Part shown: one piece after another, positions 33,799-44,846 of the stretch
Layout: each line of letters starts with the position of its first letter
Numbering within the stretch: the first letter of the stretch is position 1
Translations under genes and position numbers: made by a program
Assembly: GCF_014839805.1 (NCBI RefSeq)
Contig: NC_051130.1
Location: 7,316,001 to 7,380,000 of the forward strand
From: Manduca sexta
Taxonomy: Eukaryota > Arthropoda > Insecta > Lepidoptera > Sphingidae
DNA: 64,000 bases
Direction of reading: 5' to 3'
Notes under the pieces: generated by a model
Database searches by the model: none
Told to the model about the DNA's origin: nothing
What the model saw: the letters and a program-made list of their open reading frames with translations, nothing else

Positions 33799-34137
33799 AT
33801 GTTTGCAAAGATATTTTTAATATTTATTTTGAAGAATATCGTTAGCGCTAACTCCAGTAGCGATAAAGAAGAAATTAATGATGAATGGCTACCACTTTTT
33901 GGATCATACGAAGAGCGACTTAAGCCAATCAAAATTAAAGAACCCAAGAATGAAGACAAGTTTTATTTTCAAGGTAGTTTCGGGAAGCCCTACTTTGCAA
34001 TGCCGTATGTACCAGGACTTTACACTTATCCATATTATATGTATGGAGAACAATCATTCTATCAATACCCTACGTTTCAAGACTATTTAATTAAAAAAGA
34101 AAAATACAAGCAGTATGTTCCAACTTACAAAAATTAA
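33799..34137 (+). CDS. Secreted Tyr-rich protein, single exon
   Basis: The open frame extends left to 33757, but the first ATG is at 33799 and starts a good signal peptide (MFAKIFLIFILKNIVSA), so I place the start there: 112 residues. After an acidic, hydrophilic N-terminal half (NSSSDKEEINDEWLPLFG) the C-terminal half is rich in Tyr, Phe and Pro (YVPGLYTYPYYMYGEQSF, FYQYPTFQDYL) and ends in Lys/Tyr. Such Tyr-rich tails are common in insect cuticle, eggshell and silk-related proteins, where Tyr allows cross-linking; this assignment is inference. TATA-like box at 33742 and AATAAA at 34190 frame a compact transcription unit. Unlike its neighbours it has no coding intron. Family not recognised. 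Confidence 0.7.
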   Translation: MFAKIFLIFILKNIVSANSSSDKEEINDEWLPLFGSYEERLKPIKIKEPKNEDKFYFQGSFGKPYFAMPYVPGLYTYPYYMYGEQSFYQYPTFQDYLIKKEKYKQYVPTYKN

Positions 34138-34890
34138 TTTCTTATGTATATTATAATATATTATATCATGTATATTATATGGAGAATATTTAATAAATTA
34201 ATGTAAAATAGAATGATGTTTTAGTTGGTCATTTAACGTCCATTACCTCTGCCTGTTCTGATGTATTAGAAGTGAAGGTAAGTCAATTATTAAAAAATGA
34301 TACATACAACGTTTTAAAATAGGATCAAGAATGATAATATTAATACCATATCGGAAAGAATGTTCTAACTACTGACTGGTGGATTCATTCTCATAGCCGA
34401 TTTAAAAATTTAGACATTAAAAAAATTCAAATGATGCTTTTATATTGTGAAAGGGTTTTCTGTGATTTATCCTGAATATATTATTTATATATTTTATTTA
34501 TAGCAGACGTTTTCGCTCCTGCTCCTGTTTCCTGAATTACTCCTTACAAAATAGTAACACATGAAAATATATGACCCCTATCACACTTTGCTCGTAGTAT
34601 TACATTAGGAACTAAGAGATCAGATACAGAAACTAATAATTGGTACATACAGCTACAAAATACACAATACAAGAAAACAACTTTACACTCCTTTTAAGCA
34701 CATTGCACGTGTTGAGGAATGTGAGATTTGGCGTAGTTAAAGATCATATCAAGAAAAATAAAATATTATGTGTTACAAAAATGACCACTAGCAAAGATAT
34801 TTGTTATATTTCTAAAAAATTAGAAACGAAATATGTAAAACCAAGTTAAGTTACTAAATAATTATCATGGAAATATAAAACTTGTTCCAG

Positions 34891-35127
34891 GTTTGGTTTG
34901 TGTTAATTATCGTCACCGCGCTTATATCTACAACATTATCACAAGCCCAAGACAGATTTGGGAGACCAGGTGACTTCGGTGGCTCAGGAGGCTTTGGTAG
35001 TGGATTTCGACGCCCAGACGGCTTTGGAGGTCTAGGCGGCTTTGGCAGTCAGGGTGGCTTTGGAGGCCTGGTTGGCTTTGGAGGCCTGGGTGGCTTAGGT
35101 GGCGTAGAAGGGTTTGGCCGCGGATAG
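34891..35127 (+). pseudogene. Glycine-rich secreted protein copy, exon 1 apparently lost
   Basis: Exon 2 is intact (acceptor TTGTTCCAG): [18 protein letters not shown] completes a signal peptide and a short Gly/Phe region (GGFGS, FGGLGGFGS, GGFGGLVG) ends at TAG. It is a paralogue of 38946-39905; about 200 bp of intron before exon 2 is also conserved. The equivalent of the paralogue's first exon (ATGACTAGGATTAAG then GTAAAT) seems to be ATGTATTAGAAGTGAAG then GTAAGT at 34261-34277, which carries an in-frame TAG right after Tyr. I found no other in-frame ATG exon. AATAAA follows at about 35195. So either a recent pseudogene or a gene with an exon 1 I missed; the Leu-for-Pro changes in the repeats also suggest relaxed constraint. 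Confidence 0.6.
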
Positions 35128-35281
35128 CGGAAAATAAATGAAACTAAAACCTGATGTTATTATACTTTATAAGATTTTAACTGTTAAAAACCAGAAATAA
35201 ACGTAATCTCATTAATAGTTTTCATATATTATTAAGTTGTTATTATCTTTTCAAACTGTAGTAGGATTAATTTAAATCTAT

Positions 35282-35476
35282 CTATACTAATATTGTAATA
35301 TGGAATATTTTGTAGAGAGATCTCTGGAACTATTGAACCGATTTTGAAAATTATTTTACTAATAGGAAACTACATTACTCCCGAGTGCTACAGTCTACTT
35401 TTGGGATTTATCCCGAGAAAAAATTTATCCCAGTAAAAATGTTCTCGCGGGCCGAGGCGCAGTCAAAAGCTACATT
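35282..35476 (+). mobile_element. Short non-autonomous Helitron
   Basis: Head CTATACTAATATTGTAATAT, internal GGAACTATTGAACCGATTTT, tail ATTTATCCCAGTAAAAATG then GGCGCAGTCAAAAGCTA. Confidence 0.65.
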
Positions 35477-36225
35477 TGACATATAGCTATTTATATTAAC
35501 GTAAACTACTATGTTCTTAATTACTTTATTTATTTTATTTTTGTACACACAAAACAGGTTACAATCATAATATAAACTTAATGCTACAAATGAGGTTTTA
35601 TAACATAATGATAACCCAAAAGGACATTGTTCTGTGCCCATACATAATTCGCCCTGGAACCAACAGCAATGGAAAAATGTTTGTAATATTTAGAATCATT
35701 AATAAATTCTCATGACATATTATTTATAAAACGGACAAGCTGGGATATCGCATCAATCCAAAAAACGATGAGATTTGGAGGTTATAATTGATAATAAACA
35801 TTGAAAGCTTTTCAATGTTCAAGATAGTATTTATAGTCCTATCATTTACGCTTTAAATATGCTTTTATTGATATAAGTACCTATCTAATATATATAAGCC
35901 CTAAAGATTCATCACTATGTAGGTATCTTGATTATTTTTACTTAAATCAGGCTATTTTAAGACTTGATTCATATAATTTTTTATAAGTAAAAAGGTACCT
36001 AATTATGTAGTTATAGTATTTACATCCTCTAAGAGTACCCTTCATATTTTATGTACTTTCTATATATACGTACGTCGTACGTATTCCCTGAAGAGACAGA
36101 CAGAGGCGCACTGTTGCGCATTCACGCTTTATCAGAAGCATGGCATATTTTACACACTTTTGGTAGACTCTTAGGGCATGTAGGATTAAATTAAACAAAT
36201 AAAAAAATATTTTTAGTTCATATTA
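35477..36225. other. Intergenic, nothing recognised
   Basis: A+T-rich. The open frame 35408-35641 (minus) overlaps the Helitron and is not a gene. Confidence 0.4.
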
Positions 36226-36311
36226 TTTATTTCCTCATCACCTACATTGTTTTATAAAATATTATCTGAGTATTGTGCAGGAGGGTTGTTGTTATGGTAT
36301 TATTTATCAAT

Positions 36312-36899
36312 TCAGTTTTGCCAATCACAATCACCGTGTCCGGAGTTCCAACATTCTATTACAGAGCACGCAGCTACTACTAACATTGTTACAGCTGAAG
36401 TATGTATAGGCTCTTGGGCCGTGGTCCAACATGCTGTACATACAAGATCAAGGGCTACAACCTGAAAAAAAAAAAACAAAAGCATTATTGTCAAATTATA
36501 ATGGCAATATATTAATATTGTCTCACACGGAAAGCAGATTTATGTATTCAAATCTTGCAGCTGAATTTAATTTTAGAAACCTTCAAGCATATGACACACA
36601 TTTTTAATCAACAATATACTTGCTAGTTTGCTCTTAAATTGCCACAGCCACATGCTAAAGTGTGTAGTAGGTAGTATACAGACTCTGTTCGCTGTTTCCA
36701 CGCAGTTACCAAGAACAGGAACTGAGGAGCGAACTAGAAGTTTGGCGGCAGTTACACTTGTACGATTAAAGAAAAATGTGCTTACCAAACAAGGCGCTGT
36801 CCATTGTTGTATACAATGGCGAATCTGCTCGTTCTCCAACACCATGGATTCGCCAGCAGAGCCACAATTAATGCAAAAGCAATTTCCATTTCGTATCCG
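36312..36899 (-). pseudogene. Zinc-finger-like two-exon locus, probably decayed
   Basis: Two open segments join in phase 0: 36786-36899 (donor GTAAGC) and 36312-36461 (acceptor after a long T tract, TTTTTCAG). The joined frame reads CFCINCGSAGES, then IRHCIQQWTAPCL, then LDLVCTACWTTAQ, and ends GHGDCDWQN. The C-x2-C, central Trp-x-x-Pro and VC-x2-CW pattern resembles a C2C2 zinc-binding module I associate with repeat-derived lepidopteran proteins; this is inference. The frame has no ATG upstream of the first Cys cluster (a TAA sits at 36900-36902), so the full module could not be made unless translation starts at the ATG at 36845. A TATA-like TATAAA at 36991 and AATAAA near 36226 (minus) frame it. 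Probably a decayed copy. Confidence 0.4.
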
Positions 36900-37016
36900 T
36901 TATCAATGCCAGGTAAATTGTTACATCAGTTCACAAAGTCCAGAAATCACAGCCAGTGTATGTCAATATCGTAATCAATCGCACAGAGTCTTTATAATAG
37001 CCGAATCGTCAATAAT

Positions 37017-38043
37017 ATAGTAATAGTCAGAGAATTATAATATATTATATTATATGGAAATAGAGAGTCTAGTTTATTTGTCTCTGATGAGTGAAGTGTA
37101 AGTGACATTAAATTGAATTGAAAAATGAAGTAAGAATTAGGGATACTACTCGACTAGATTCTGGATCGATTATATCGATCATTTATACAAAAATCGATTT
37201 TATTCAACATAGGGTTATTTTTATTCAGAAAAATATTTAGCGGGACCCTTATCCCGGAAAATCTTTCACACGGGCGGATCCGATAGTAATTTAATACTTT
37301 TTATATGTATAATTCATAAATATTTTGTACGACAGAAGAATAAATGTTCGCATAATATATTATGCTCTGCTATCTGTACGAAGCCAGGGCAGATCGCTAA
37401 TATAGAATCTAAATAAACAAAGTAAATCAATATGAATTAAAAACTAAAAAAAAAAAACGTTTTTCATAGACGACTTGAACTATAATCAATTTAGTCCTAA
37501 ATAAGTAGTTAGACTTATTTATTTGAGACGCATCCACTGCTCGATTAAATATTATTATAATAATTAAAGAACATATCGCCTCACAAATGGAATATATTAA
37601 AAATGTTTCAATAATTAATTATCGGTAATTAGATTTATCGTTTTGTCGAACCGGTACATCTCTATACACAATTCGTTGTAAACATGTCGGCGACTTTGGC
37701 TTTAAGTCGTTACAATATTTTTATATATTCATTTTGGATGTAGCAGCTTGTCCGTTTTATACACATATTTGCAAATAGTATAAAAAAATACATAAATAAT
37801 TATGGTGCTAGTCACACCTTTGTTGGTTCTAGGGCCGTTTTCGACAATGTCCTTTGTGTTTCACAATAACTTTATACAAGTGCGAGTGATATAACTGTTA
37901 ATATATATGACGCATTACTGCGTAACTACTCAGTTTTAAATTTAAATGATATTTCCGGAAGAATTGACGAGTAGATCTCTCCGCAAAATGTACGCATTAG
38001 TTACTAATTAAATATAATCCGGTTAGAATTATAATATATATGA
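37017..38043. other. 1.0-kb stretch without a recognised gene
   Basis: A diverged Helitron tail may lie at 37240-37290 (CTTATCCCGGAAAATCTTTC). Otherwise nothing. Confidence 0.4.
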
Positions 38044-38275
38044 CGGTGCCGTAGCTGTACTTTATGCGCGGTATGGCAGCACTCTGAGGTCCTGGGTTTG
38101 AATCCTGGGTCAGGCAAAGTGATATTTGGGTTTTTCTGCTCAGTATCAGTCCGGAGTCTGAAATTTGTGCCCGATAAGGTGAAGGGCTCGTCCCCTACCA
38201 CATCATGGGACGGAACACAATTGGCGAAAAGTGGATGCCATGGTTGCGCCTCTGCGTGCTACTTCGGGGATGATT
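38044..38275 (+). mobile_element. tRNA-derived SINE, family A
   Basis: Head CGGTGCCGTAGCTGTACTTT, B box GGTTTGAATCC, body GGCAAAGTGATATTTGGG and CACATCATGGGACGGAAC, tail CTACTTCGGGG. Confidence 0.7.
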
Positions 38276-38856
38276 TAGTTGGAACAGTTACCTATTGCCG
38301 AATAGCAAAACAACAATCATCGGCCACCTTCAAAAAATCAACCAGTAGAATTGAGTATGTAGCAACAAAGCATTTGTTTGCAATGACTAAACGCGCGGTA
38401 ATCCCCAAGCTCAAGGATACGTAATTTAATTATCAAACAACGAAGTCTTACTTTCGTCAACTGTGATTTACATAATATCTAATATTTTATATAAATATTT
38501 TCGTACACAACGTTTTTCTCCATGTGAGATCCATTCCTAGAAACATTTTTATAATAGTCAAATATACGTTCAGTTATTTAGACATGGAAACAATGATACT
38601 CAAACTTTTGAAAAAAATATTCTTATAAATAAAGATATACCTTTGTTCGAAGAAATCTTTCAATTTGAATTAAAGTATCGTCAGTTATTATCATGATATT
38701 GAAATATATATTTGATTGTTTTTAAATACAATACAAAATTATAAATTTGGGTATCAGATATACCCAATATTTACCTAAAAGAAAACTTGAGAAACATCAT
38801 TATTTGATCTACAAATTAGAAGATAATAATGAACAAACCAAACATGTAAAATATAG
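38276..38856. other. Upstream region of the glycine-rich gene
   Basis: No supported feature apart from the promoter at its right end. Confidence 0.4.
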
Positions 38857-38864
38857 TATATAAG
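38857..38864 (+). promoter_or_regulatory. TATA box
   Basis: TATATAAG, 82 bp before the ATG of the mini-exon at 38946. Confidence 0.65.
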
Positions 38865-38945
38865 CGAATGAAAACTTCCATAACAGTATAAATGTAGATA
38901 AAAAATACCCATCAATCGTGCGCAAAATAGTTTTCATTATTAAAG

Positions 38946-39905
38946 ATGACTAGGATTAAGGTAAATAATAATTCATAATGATATTTTTACGCGACTTCTA
39001 AAAGGATATTAAAAACTTAACGCTTAATAAAACCTTATTGTACCGTCAATAATATTATAAAAAATAGTACCTATCTAGTGAGAAACGATGTATGTGTTTA
39101 AGAGTTTTAATAATTCTACCGCATTTAACCTATGGAAACAACAACGACGTAAATATTCAACAGTACCCTTTGAATATTATTATTGGACCGTAAAAAAATT
39201 AACTTTATTGACATTCTATTGTAATCTAAATAAATTACACTTTCAAAATAGACAATACGTGAAGAAAAACGTTACACCCCTTTTTAAGCATATTGCACGT
39301 GCGGAGAAATATGAGATTGTCATAGTTAAAGATCATCATATGTAGAAAAATAAAACATAAGTTATATCATATGCATTACAAATACGACTAATAGTAAAAA
39401 TAATTGTTATAGTTCTAAAAAATTACATTCCCAAAACGTGTAAAACTAACTAAACTAGATAATTTTGATGGAAAAATAAAACTTCTTCCAGGTTTGGTTT
39501 GCGTTAGGTATCGTCACCGCTCTTATATCTACAACATTATCACAAGGCCGAGGCGGGTTTGGGCGACCAGGTGGCTTCGGAGGCCCGGGTGGATTTGGCG
39601 GTGGACCAGGACGCCCAGGTGGCTTTGGAAGCCCACGCGGCTTTGGAGGTCCAGGCGGCTTTGGAGGCCCGGGCGGCTTTGGCGGTCACGGTGGCTTTGG
39701 TAGACCGGGTGGCTTTGGCGGTGGACCCGGAGGGTTTGGCGGTGGACCAGGTGGCTTTGTCGGTAGACCGGGTGGCTTTGGCGGTGGACCGAGTGGCTTT
39801 GGCAGTGGACCTGGTGGTTTTGGCGGCGGACCTGGTGGCTTTGGCGGTGGACCAGGTGGCTTCGGTGGCGGCCCAGGCGGCTTTGGTGGATTTGGACGCA
39901 GATAG
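38946..39905 (+). CDS. Glycine-rich secreted protein (cuticle-type), complete
   Basis: Exon 1 is 38946-38960 (MTRIK; donor GTAAAT) and exon 2 is 39492-39905 (acceptor CTTCCAG), phase 0, 142 residues. The signal peptide spans the splice and ends LISTTLSQ. The mature part is almost wholly Gly, Phe and Pro in units such as GGFGGGP and GGFGGP, with Arg-Pro breaks (GRPGGFG) and a final GFGRR. All three frames of this 21-nt-type repeat are open, so other frames look like ORFs; only this one joins to a signal peptide and carries the GGFGG pattern. Such proteins occur in insect cuticle (CPG group), silk glue and some glycine-rich defence peptides; cuticle is the most likely, by composition and mini-exon structure. 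AATAAA at about 39976. Tandem paralogue of 34891. Confidence 0.8.
39552..39902 (+). repeat. Coding minisatellite (Gly/Phe/Pro units)
   Basis: Imperfect tandem units of 12-24 nt built on GGTGGCTTTGGCGGTGGACC. Unit number is likely to vary between individuals. Confidence 0.7.
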
Positions 39906-40170
39906 TCAAAAGTTAAAGTGCAATTATATAGTGACGTTATTATACCTCCTAAGATTCTAATTGTTAAAAAGCAAAAATAAATATTTTATCATTATTTTAT
40001 ATTTTCTAACTGTAGTAAGATTAACTACAATCTAGACTAATATTGTGTGTACCTGTTATTGGTGTATATCAGCCACAATACCTTGTAGCTTTGTTTGTGT
40101 ATAATTGTATGTATCAATATGTATGCTGCTGGTATACCATTAAATAAAAAAATAAAATATTATAATAAGA

Positions 40171-40335
40171 AAATCTTTGTAGGAGCTAATCTATAGAACT
40201 ACTCTACGGATTTCGAAAATTCTGTCACTAATAGGATAGTGAGCTACATTACTCCTGATTGCTATAGGCTTTTTATTCTGGAAAATATTTATCCTGGAAT
40301 TATTTTTCAAGCGGGTAAAGCCGCAAGCATAAACT
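40171..40335 (+). mobile_element. Short Helitron remnant
   Basis: AGAACTACTCTACGGATTTC, then CATTACTCCTGATTGCTATA and tail AAGCGGGTAAAGCCGCAAGC. Confidence 0.55.
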
Positions 40336-40757
40336 ATATTTGACACATAGCTATGTGTGCATATTTACGTAAACTACTATGTTCTTAATTTTTAAATATT
40401 TCATAACATATAATTACTGCGTAACTAGTCAGAAGAATTGACAAGTAGATCTCTCCGCAAAATGTACACATTAGTTGGTAATTAAATATAATCCGGTCAT
40501 AATTATAATAAATTACTTTCCTAAACTCTTTCATTATGTGTAGTCCAGTCAAATTAACATTTAAGTTAGGAAAAATTCGCATAGAGCTGAAAATTAGTAT
40601 AGACGTTAAATATGTCATTACCAATAAAATGTCAAAAGTCCCCATCGATCCTATGTGTGCAAAAAATTTTATTCAAGGTCAAAGGTCAAAAATCCATTTG
40701 AACCTATTGCAATATGTGAAAATACGGTCTACTTTTAGGCAATATGATATAAAACTC
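40336..40757. other. Intergenic, nothing recognised
   Basis: No supported feature. Confidence 0.4.
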
Positions 40758-41020
40758 TATATTACAGAACGAGGTTTAACTAAAAACTTTGGTTTAAACC
40801 TATACAAAGTACGGTTTATATAAAAATGGTATTACAAAAAGTGGTTTAACGATAAACCATGGACTATTTGATGGTCTAATGCTAAACCTCGGCGCCCCTG
40901 GTTTGATGATGGTCTAAATCGTAAATGTCAAATCAAATTTCAAATCATTTGTCAGATTGTGTCAGATTATCTCTTAAATTAGCGTCTGTTTCGTTGTCTT
41001 GTGTTATTTTTTACACGAAA

Positions 41021-42487
41021 ATGGATATTAACATGGTAGATTCAGTCGATATTGAGGACATTGAAGCCGTTGAGCTACTGGAAACGCCACGCCGACCAAA
41101 TAGAAATCGTGTTCGAGTCAATCCCTTCATTGATTTATCTGATGAAGATTTCAGGCAAAAGTATAGATTTACTAAATCTTTTGCAATGAAAATAGTAGAT
41201 TTATTAAAGGACCCATTAACTCGAGACACCCGTGGATGCCCGGTGTCTCCCGAAATCCAAGTGGTTTGCGCATTGCGAAGCTGGGCTCGACATGAGGTAA
41301 GTCATGAACAAAGCTTATATTTGCATTTAACAACACACTCATAATCATTTATAAAAATTATACCCAAGTTCCAAATCAATATTTTGTAATTTTTTTAATA
41401 TAGATCCAAGATGATACAGCCGATTTGCATGGAGTCTCACAGCCCTTTATAAGTAAAATATGCAAAAAATTAGCAGGAGCCATAGCCGGAATATCGCATA
41501 GATTTATAAAAATGCCTGCTACATTGGCAGAACAAGAGGAAGCAATGCGAAAATTCCATAGAATTGCAAATTTTCCTTCAGTAATTGGTGCAATTGACTG
41601 TACTCACATAAGGGTAAAAAAATTATGTGAAGATGGTGGTCAAATATATATCAATCGCAAAGGATTTCCATCTATTAATGTCCAGGTATTCTGATTTTAT
41701 ATTCATATTTTTCTTCTAAAATAAACAATAACTTGTATGCAGACCAATCCCTAAAGTACATTTGACTTTACAACCTTATACTAGGGATAGAATGTCTTTG
41801 TTTAGTGTGACTATTATACAATAAATAATAAAAATTCTAGGTCAGATAGTTATTATTTACGGTTTGCAGGGATACAGTGGAAAACTATAATTTAAATGTG
41901 ACTATGCTCTATAATATGAAATGATAATATGTATAGTCAATTCATATGTACGTGTTAGATACTAAAATAATCAACTATTGTTCCAGGTAGTCTGCGATGC
42001 AAATTTAAAAATAATAGATATTGTTGCTAGGTGGCATGGCAGTGTCCATGACTCTCGAATTTTTAGAGAAAGTCGACTAAAGCAGAGATTTGAGGCTGGT
42101 GCCTTTTCAGGCATTTTGCTTGGAGACAGTGGGTATGCATGTACACCGTATTTGTTTACTCTCTTACTGAATACCTCAACACCACAAGAAGAACGGTACA
42201 ATAGTGCTCAAATTAACACCAGAAATGCAGTGGAGAGATGTTTTGGGTTGTGGAAGCAGAGGTTCCGTTGTTTATTAAGAGGCCTTTACTGTGACATTGA
42301 AACTGCAAGAAAAACTATTGTAGCATGTGCTGTATTGCACAATATCGCAATTGATATGAAGGAAGATGTGTTTTCTAGTGGTCTCGAAGACGAAGTTAAC
42401 AGGCAATCTCACGCAGTTGTTTTGGCCGCAGAAAACAATGTTCGCGGAAATATTAGAAGAAGGCAATTTATTGAAAGACACTTTTAA
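41021..42487 (+). CDS. Harbinger (HARBI1-like) DDE transposase, apparently intact
   Basis: Catalyses cut-and-paste movement of PIF/Harbinger elements. Three exons: 41021-41296, 41404-41685 and 41987-42487, both introns phase 0 with consensus sites, total 352 residues, the usual family length. An N-terminal helix-turn-helix includes DLHGVSQPFISKICKKL. The catalytic domain shows the first Asp in VIGAIDCTHI, HGSVHDSRIF, the second Asp in LLGDSGYACTPY, and the Glu in NAVERCFGLWKQRF, with 35 residues between the last two. No stop or frameshift is seen. The frame is open upstream of the ATG to 40925, but ATG 41021 matches the family start. The required MYB-like partner in this element is broken, so mobility would need a partner from elsewhere. 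Domestication is possible but nothing here shows it. Confidence 0.9.
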
Positions 42488-42833
42488 TTAAAATAATATA
42501 TTTTTGTAATAAGCTTGAAATTATATTTTTTATACCTGAAAAAGAAAATGATATTAGACATAACTAATATGTGTATTACTGTGACACTAATATAATCATA
42601 GCATTGAAAACTTATATAATAGTGGTATATTATTATTCATATTTTTTTTCTTTGCAGTGTTTATGACACTTGCATTTTAAGTTTTACTAAGAATAAAAAT
42701 CTCCTTAAGTACACATTACCTGTTAGCAAAGATTCCTATTGTTTATATTTTATTGCAGAAGTAAATACACAATTCAAATTTAAAATTTATAATATTATGT
42801 TTGTCAAAGAAATGTTCCATTTACCATTTAATA

Positions 42834-44109
42834 TTACTCTGTACTAGATTTCTTCGTATTTTCTAATAATTCTATTTCTAGCTCTAGTTTTTTTATTTTT
42901 TATTTTGCAATTTTAATGTTGTATTCATGTTCTTCTGCTAGCATTTCCAGTTGTTATTTTTTTAATTGAGTGTTGCTCTCTAATATTTTTTCTTGTGTTG
43001 CTACTTTTCTGAAAAATCAAATATTTATCCTTTATTCCTAATTTGTTCTTAGTAAATAATAAGATTAATATAAACTTAAGGTAATCTTGCTTACATATTT
43101 TGAGGGCCCTTTTTATTATGAATGTTGTTTTTTTTTTCGTCAGTAGTAACGGCAGTCGTCACATTTTCATTTGGGGCATCTGAAAGTATTTTAGTTGTAT
43201 TAATATAGACTAAAATAAAGTCTCATTTTCATGTTTTATTTGCGTACTTTTACTTCCTTTAAATATTCGTAATATGATTACAGGTTACAATATATAATAT
43301 ATTAAAGAAGATTTTAATTAAATATAATTTTTACCTTGGTCCATTATCACTTCTACCACATCATTGTATTCAAGGGGCATGTTTGAACGAGTAAAAGCAC
43401 TACTAGATCCAGCTATTACTTCCTTAACTTCTAGGGGTTGTAATTGAACCTAAAAATATTCATTATATTGTTAAATTGTTATTTTTATATTAATTTAAGC
43501 AGTATTTTACAATAATAAATAAAAATCAATTGTGCTAACAGCTGTTTTGTTAGCATCACTGTCATAGTTATTGAATTCCACAATAAAATCATGTGGAGCA
43601 ATAGCCATAATCGCTAGATCTTCTTGCGAAGGTGACTTAGGCTTTTCACCACCCCCTGTCTGCATTTGGTGATTTCTATGGGTGGACAAATTAGCTTTAG
43701 CAGCAAGCTTCATTCTTTTCCACGCTAATTTAACATCACCATCAGACCTATTCTTTCCCATGAGTACATTAATCCTGAAAATATTTAACAAACTTTGTTA
43801 ATTTGCTTGGTAATAACTGATTATAATAATATTATAATTATAAAAAAAAAACGAAATACCTCTGTGCTATGTTTTACCATTCTTCAGTCTTTTTCTTGTT
43901 GGAAGAAGCTTTTGTATTTTTGTTCTCTATAATATGGCGGGATTGTGCAATTAATTCGCGTAGTACATCCTATAACATTTTAAATGTCGTTTAGCTTGAA
44001 ATCCATGTATTATCTTTAACAAATTAAAAACTATATGACGGATTTTTTGTTTACTTACTTTTTCCTCAATACTCCAATTTTCAGATCTTTTTTTCTTCCG
44101 GTTATCCAT
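42834..44109 (-). pseudogene. Harbinger MYB/SANT-like accessory gene, three nonsense changes
   Basis: The second gene of the element; its product normally binds DNA and carries the transposase into the nucleus. I read six exons on the minus strand: 44059-44109, 43860-43969, 43540-43774, 43335-43449, 43095-43179 and 42834-43008, with phases that agree at every junction. It begins MDNRKKKRSENWSIEEK, continues with a MYB/SANT-type domain (DVLRELIAQSRHIIE, NVLMGKNRSDGDVKLAWKRM) and ends in a Glu/Lys-rich probable coiled coil. Three in-frame TAA stops interrupt it, at 43874-43876 (after KKTEEW), 42954-42956 and 42900-42902; each would be explained by one CAA-to-TAA change. Exons otherwise keep frame, so decay is recent. 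Exon 5-6 borders are less certain than 1-4. Confidence 0.7.
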
Positions 44110-44846
44110 CACAATAGTACAAATAATCAATAATCTATATAATAATACACTGATAATAAATTTTAAAGCTATTTGCAAAAGTTACCGCAATAGTTTTGTT
44201 TATTGTTATGGTTTCATATAACGCGCGGGAAGCTTACGTTTCGTAACACGCATTTAGATGTATTACCAGCTAATACAACATTAGTCAAAACTTAAAACCT
44301 ATAAAAAAAGTGCAATCGAAGTTACAACTATTATTTATCTTGGAGCAAAATAACCACGTCTTAATATTTTTAATACTCCTAAACATTATTTAATCATTGA
44401 CATTGTTTGAAAACGTTTTCATTTTTGTGTATATGGAACGTTGCGATTGAATGATATCGTATTGAACGAATGTTGTTTGTATTTGTCTGTGGTTTATATA
44501 TAGGCCATAGTTCAGATGGCAGTACTAAGAAGTCTACGGTTTTTATGAGTTTTGTAATAAGGACAAATTTAAACCATGGTTTCTCAGATAAGCCTGGTTT
44601 TGTTAGTACAGGTTTAATCTAAGGTTTATTTCGCTTTTTGTAATAAGACGGTATATTTTTAACACATTGACAATCTGTTAAATAAATCGATAACAATTTA
44701 CGTACATTGACTTATTGATACATCCTTTGGAAATCATAGGTGAGTTTTTATGTTTCTATCGTTATGGCCTCAGAAACGTTTTTGTTATTATTACATCATT
44801 TCATTTCACGATAAACTTCGCCTTTATTAACGGACAATAACTTGTT

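Larger units (their letters stand above)
40758..44646. mobile_element. PIF/Harbinger DNA transposon, near complete
   Basis: Holds both Harbinger genes: the transposase (41021-42487, plus) and a MYB/SANT-like accessory gene (42834-44109, minus), convergent. Ends share TATTACAAAAAG: at 40830-40841 on the left and, inverted, at 44634-44645 on the right. A related block (TATTACAGAACGAGGTTTAAC) at 40759 and GTTTAAACC-type subterminal repeats sit on both sides, so the exact left terminus is uncertain. I could not settle a 3-bp target duplication. Confidence 0.8.

Noticed and set aside
36628..37020. 130-codon plus-strand frame
   Set aside because: Antisense to the zinc-finger-like locus; starts without ATG context and shows no domain.
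39559..39960. 133-codon Val/Ala-rich frame and the 126-codon minus frame
   Set aside because: Out-of-frame reading of the glycine-rich minisatellite; only the GGFGG frame joins to a signal peptide.
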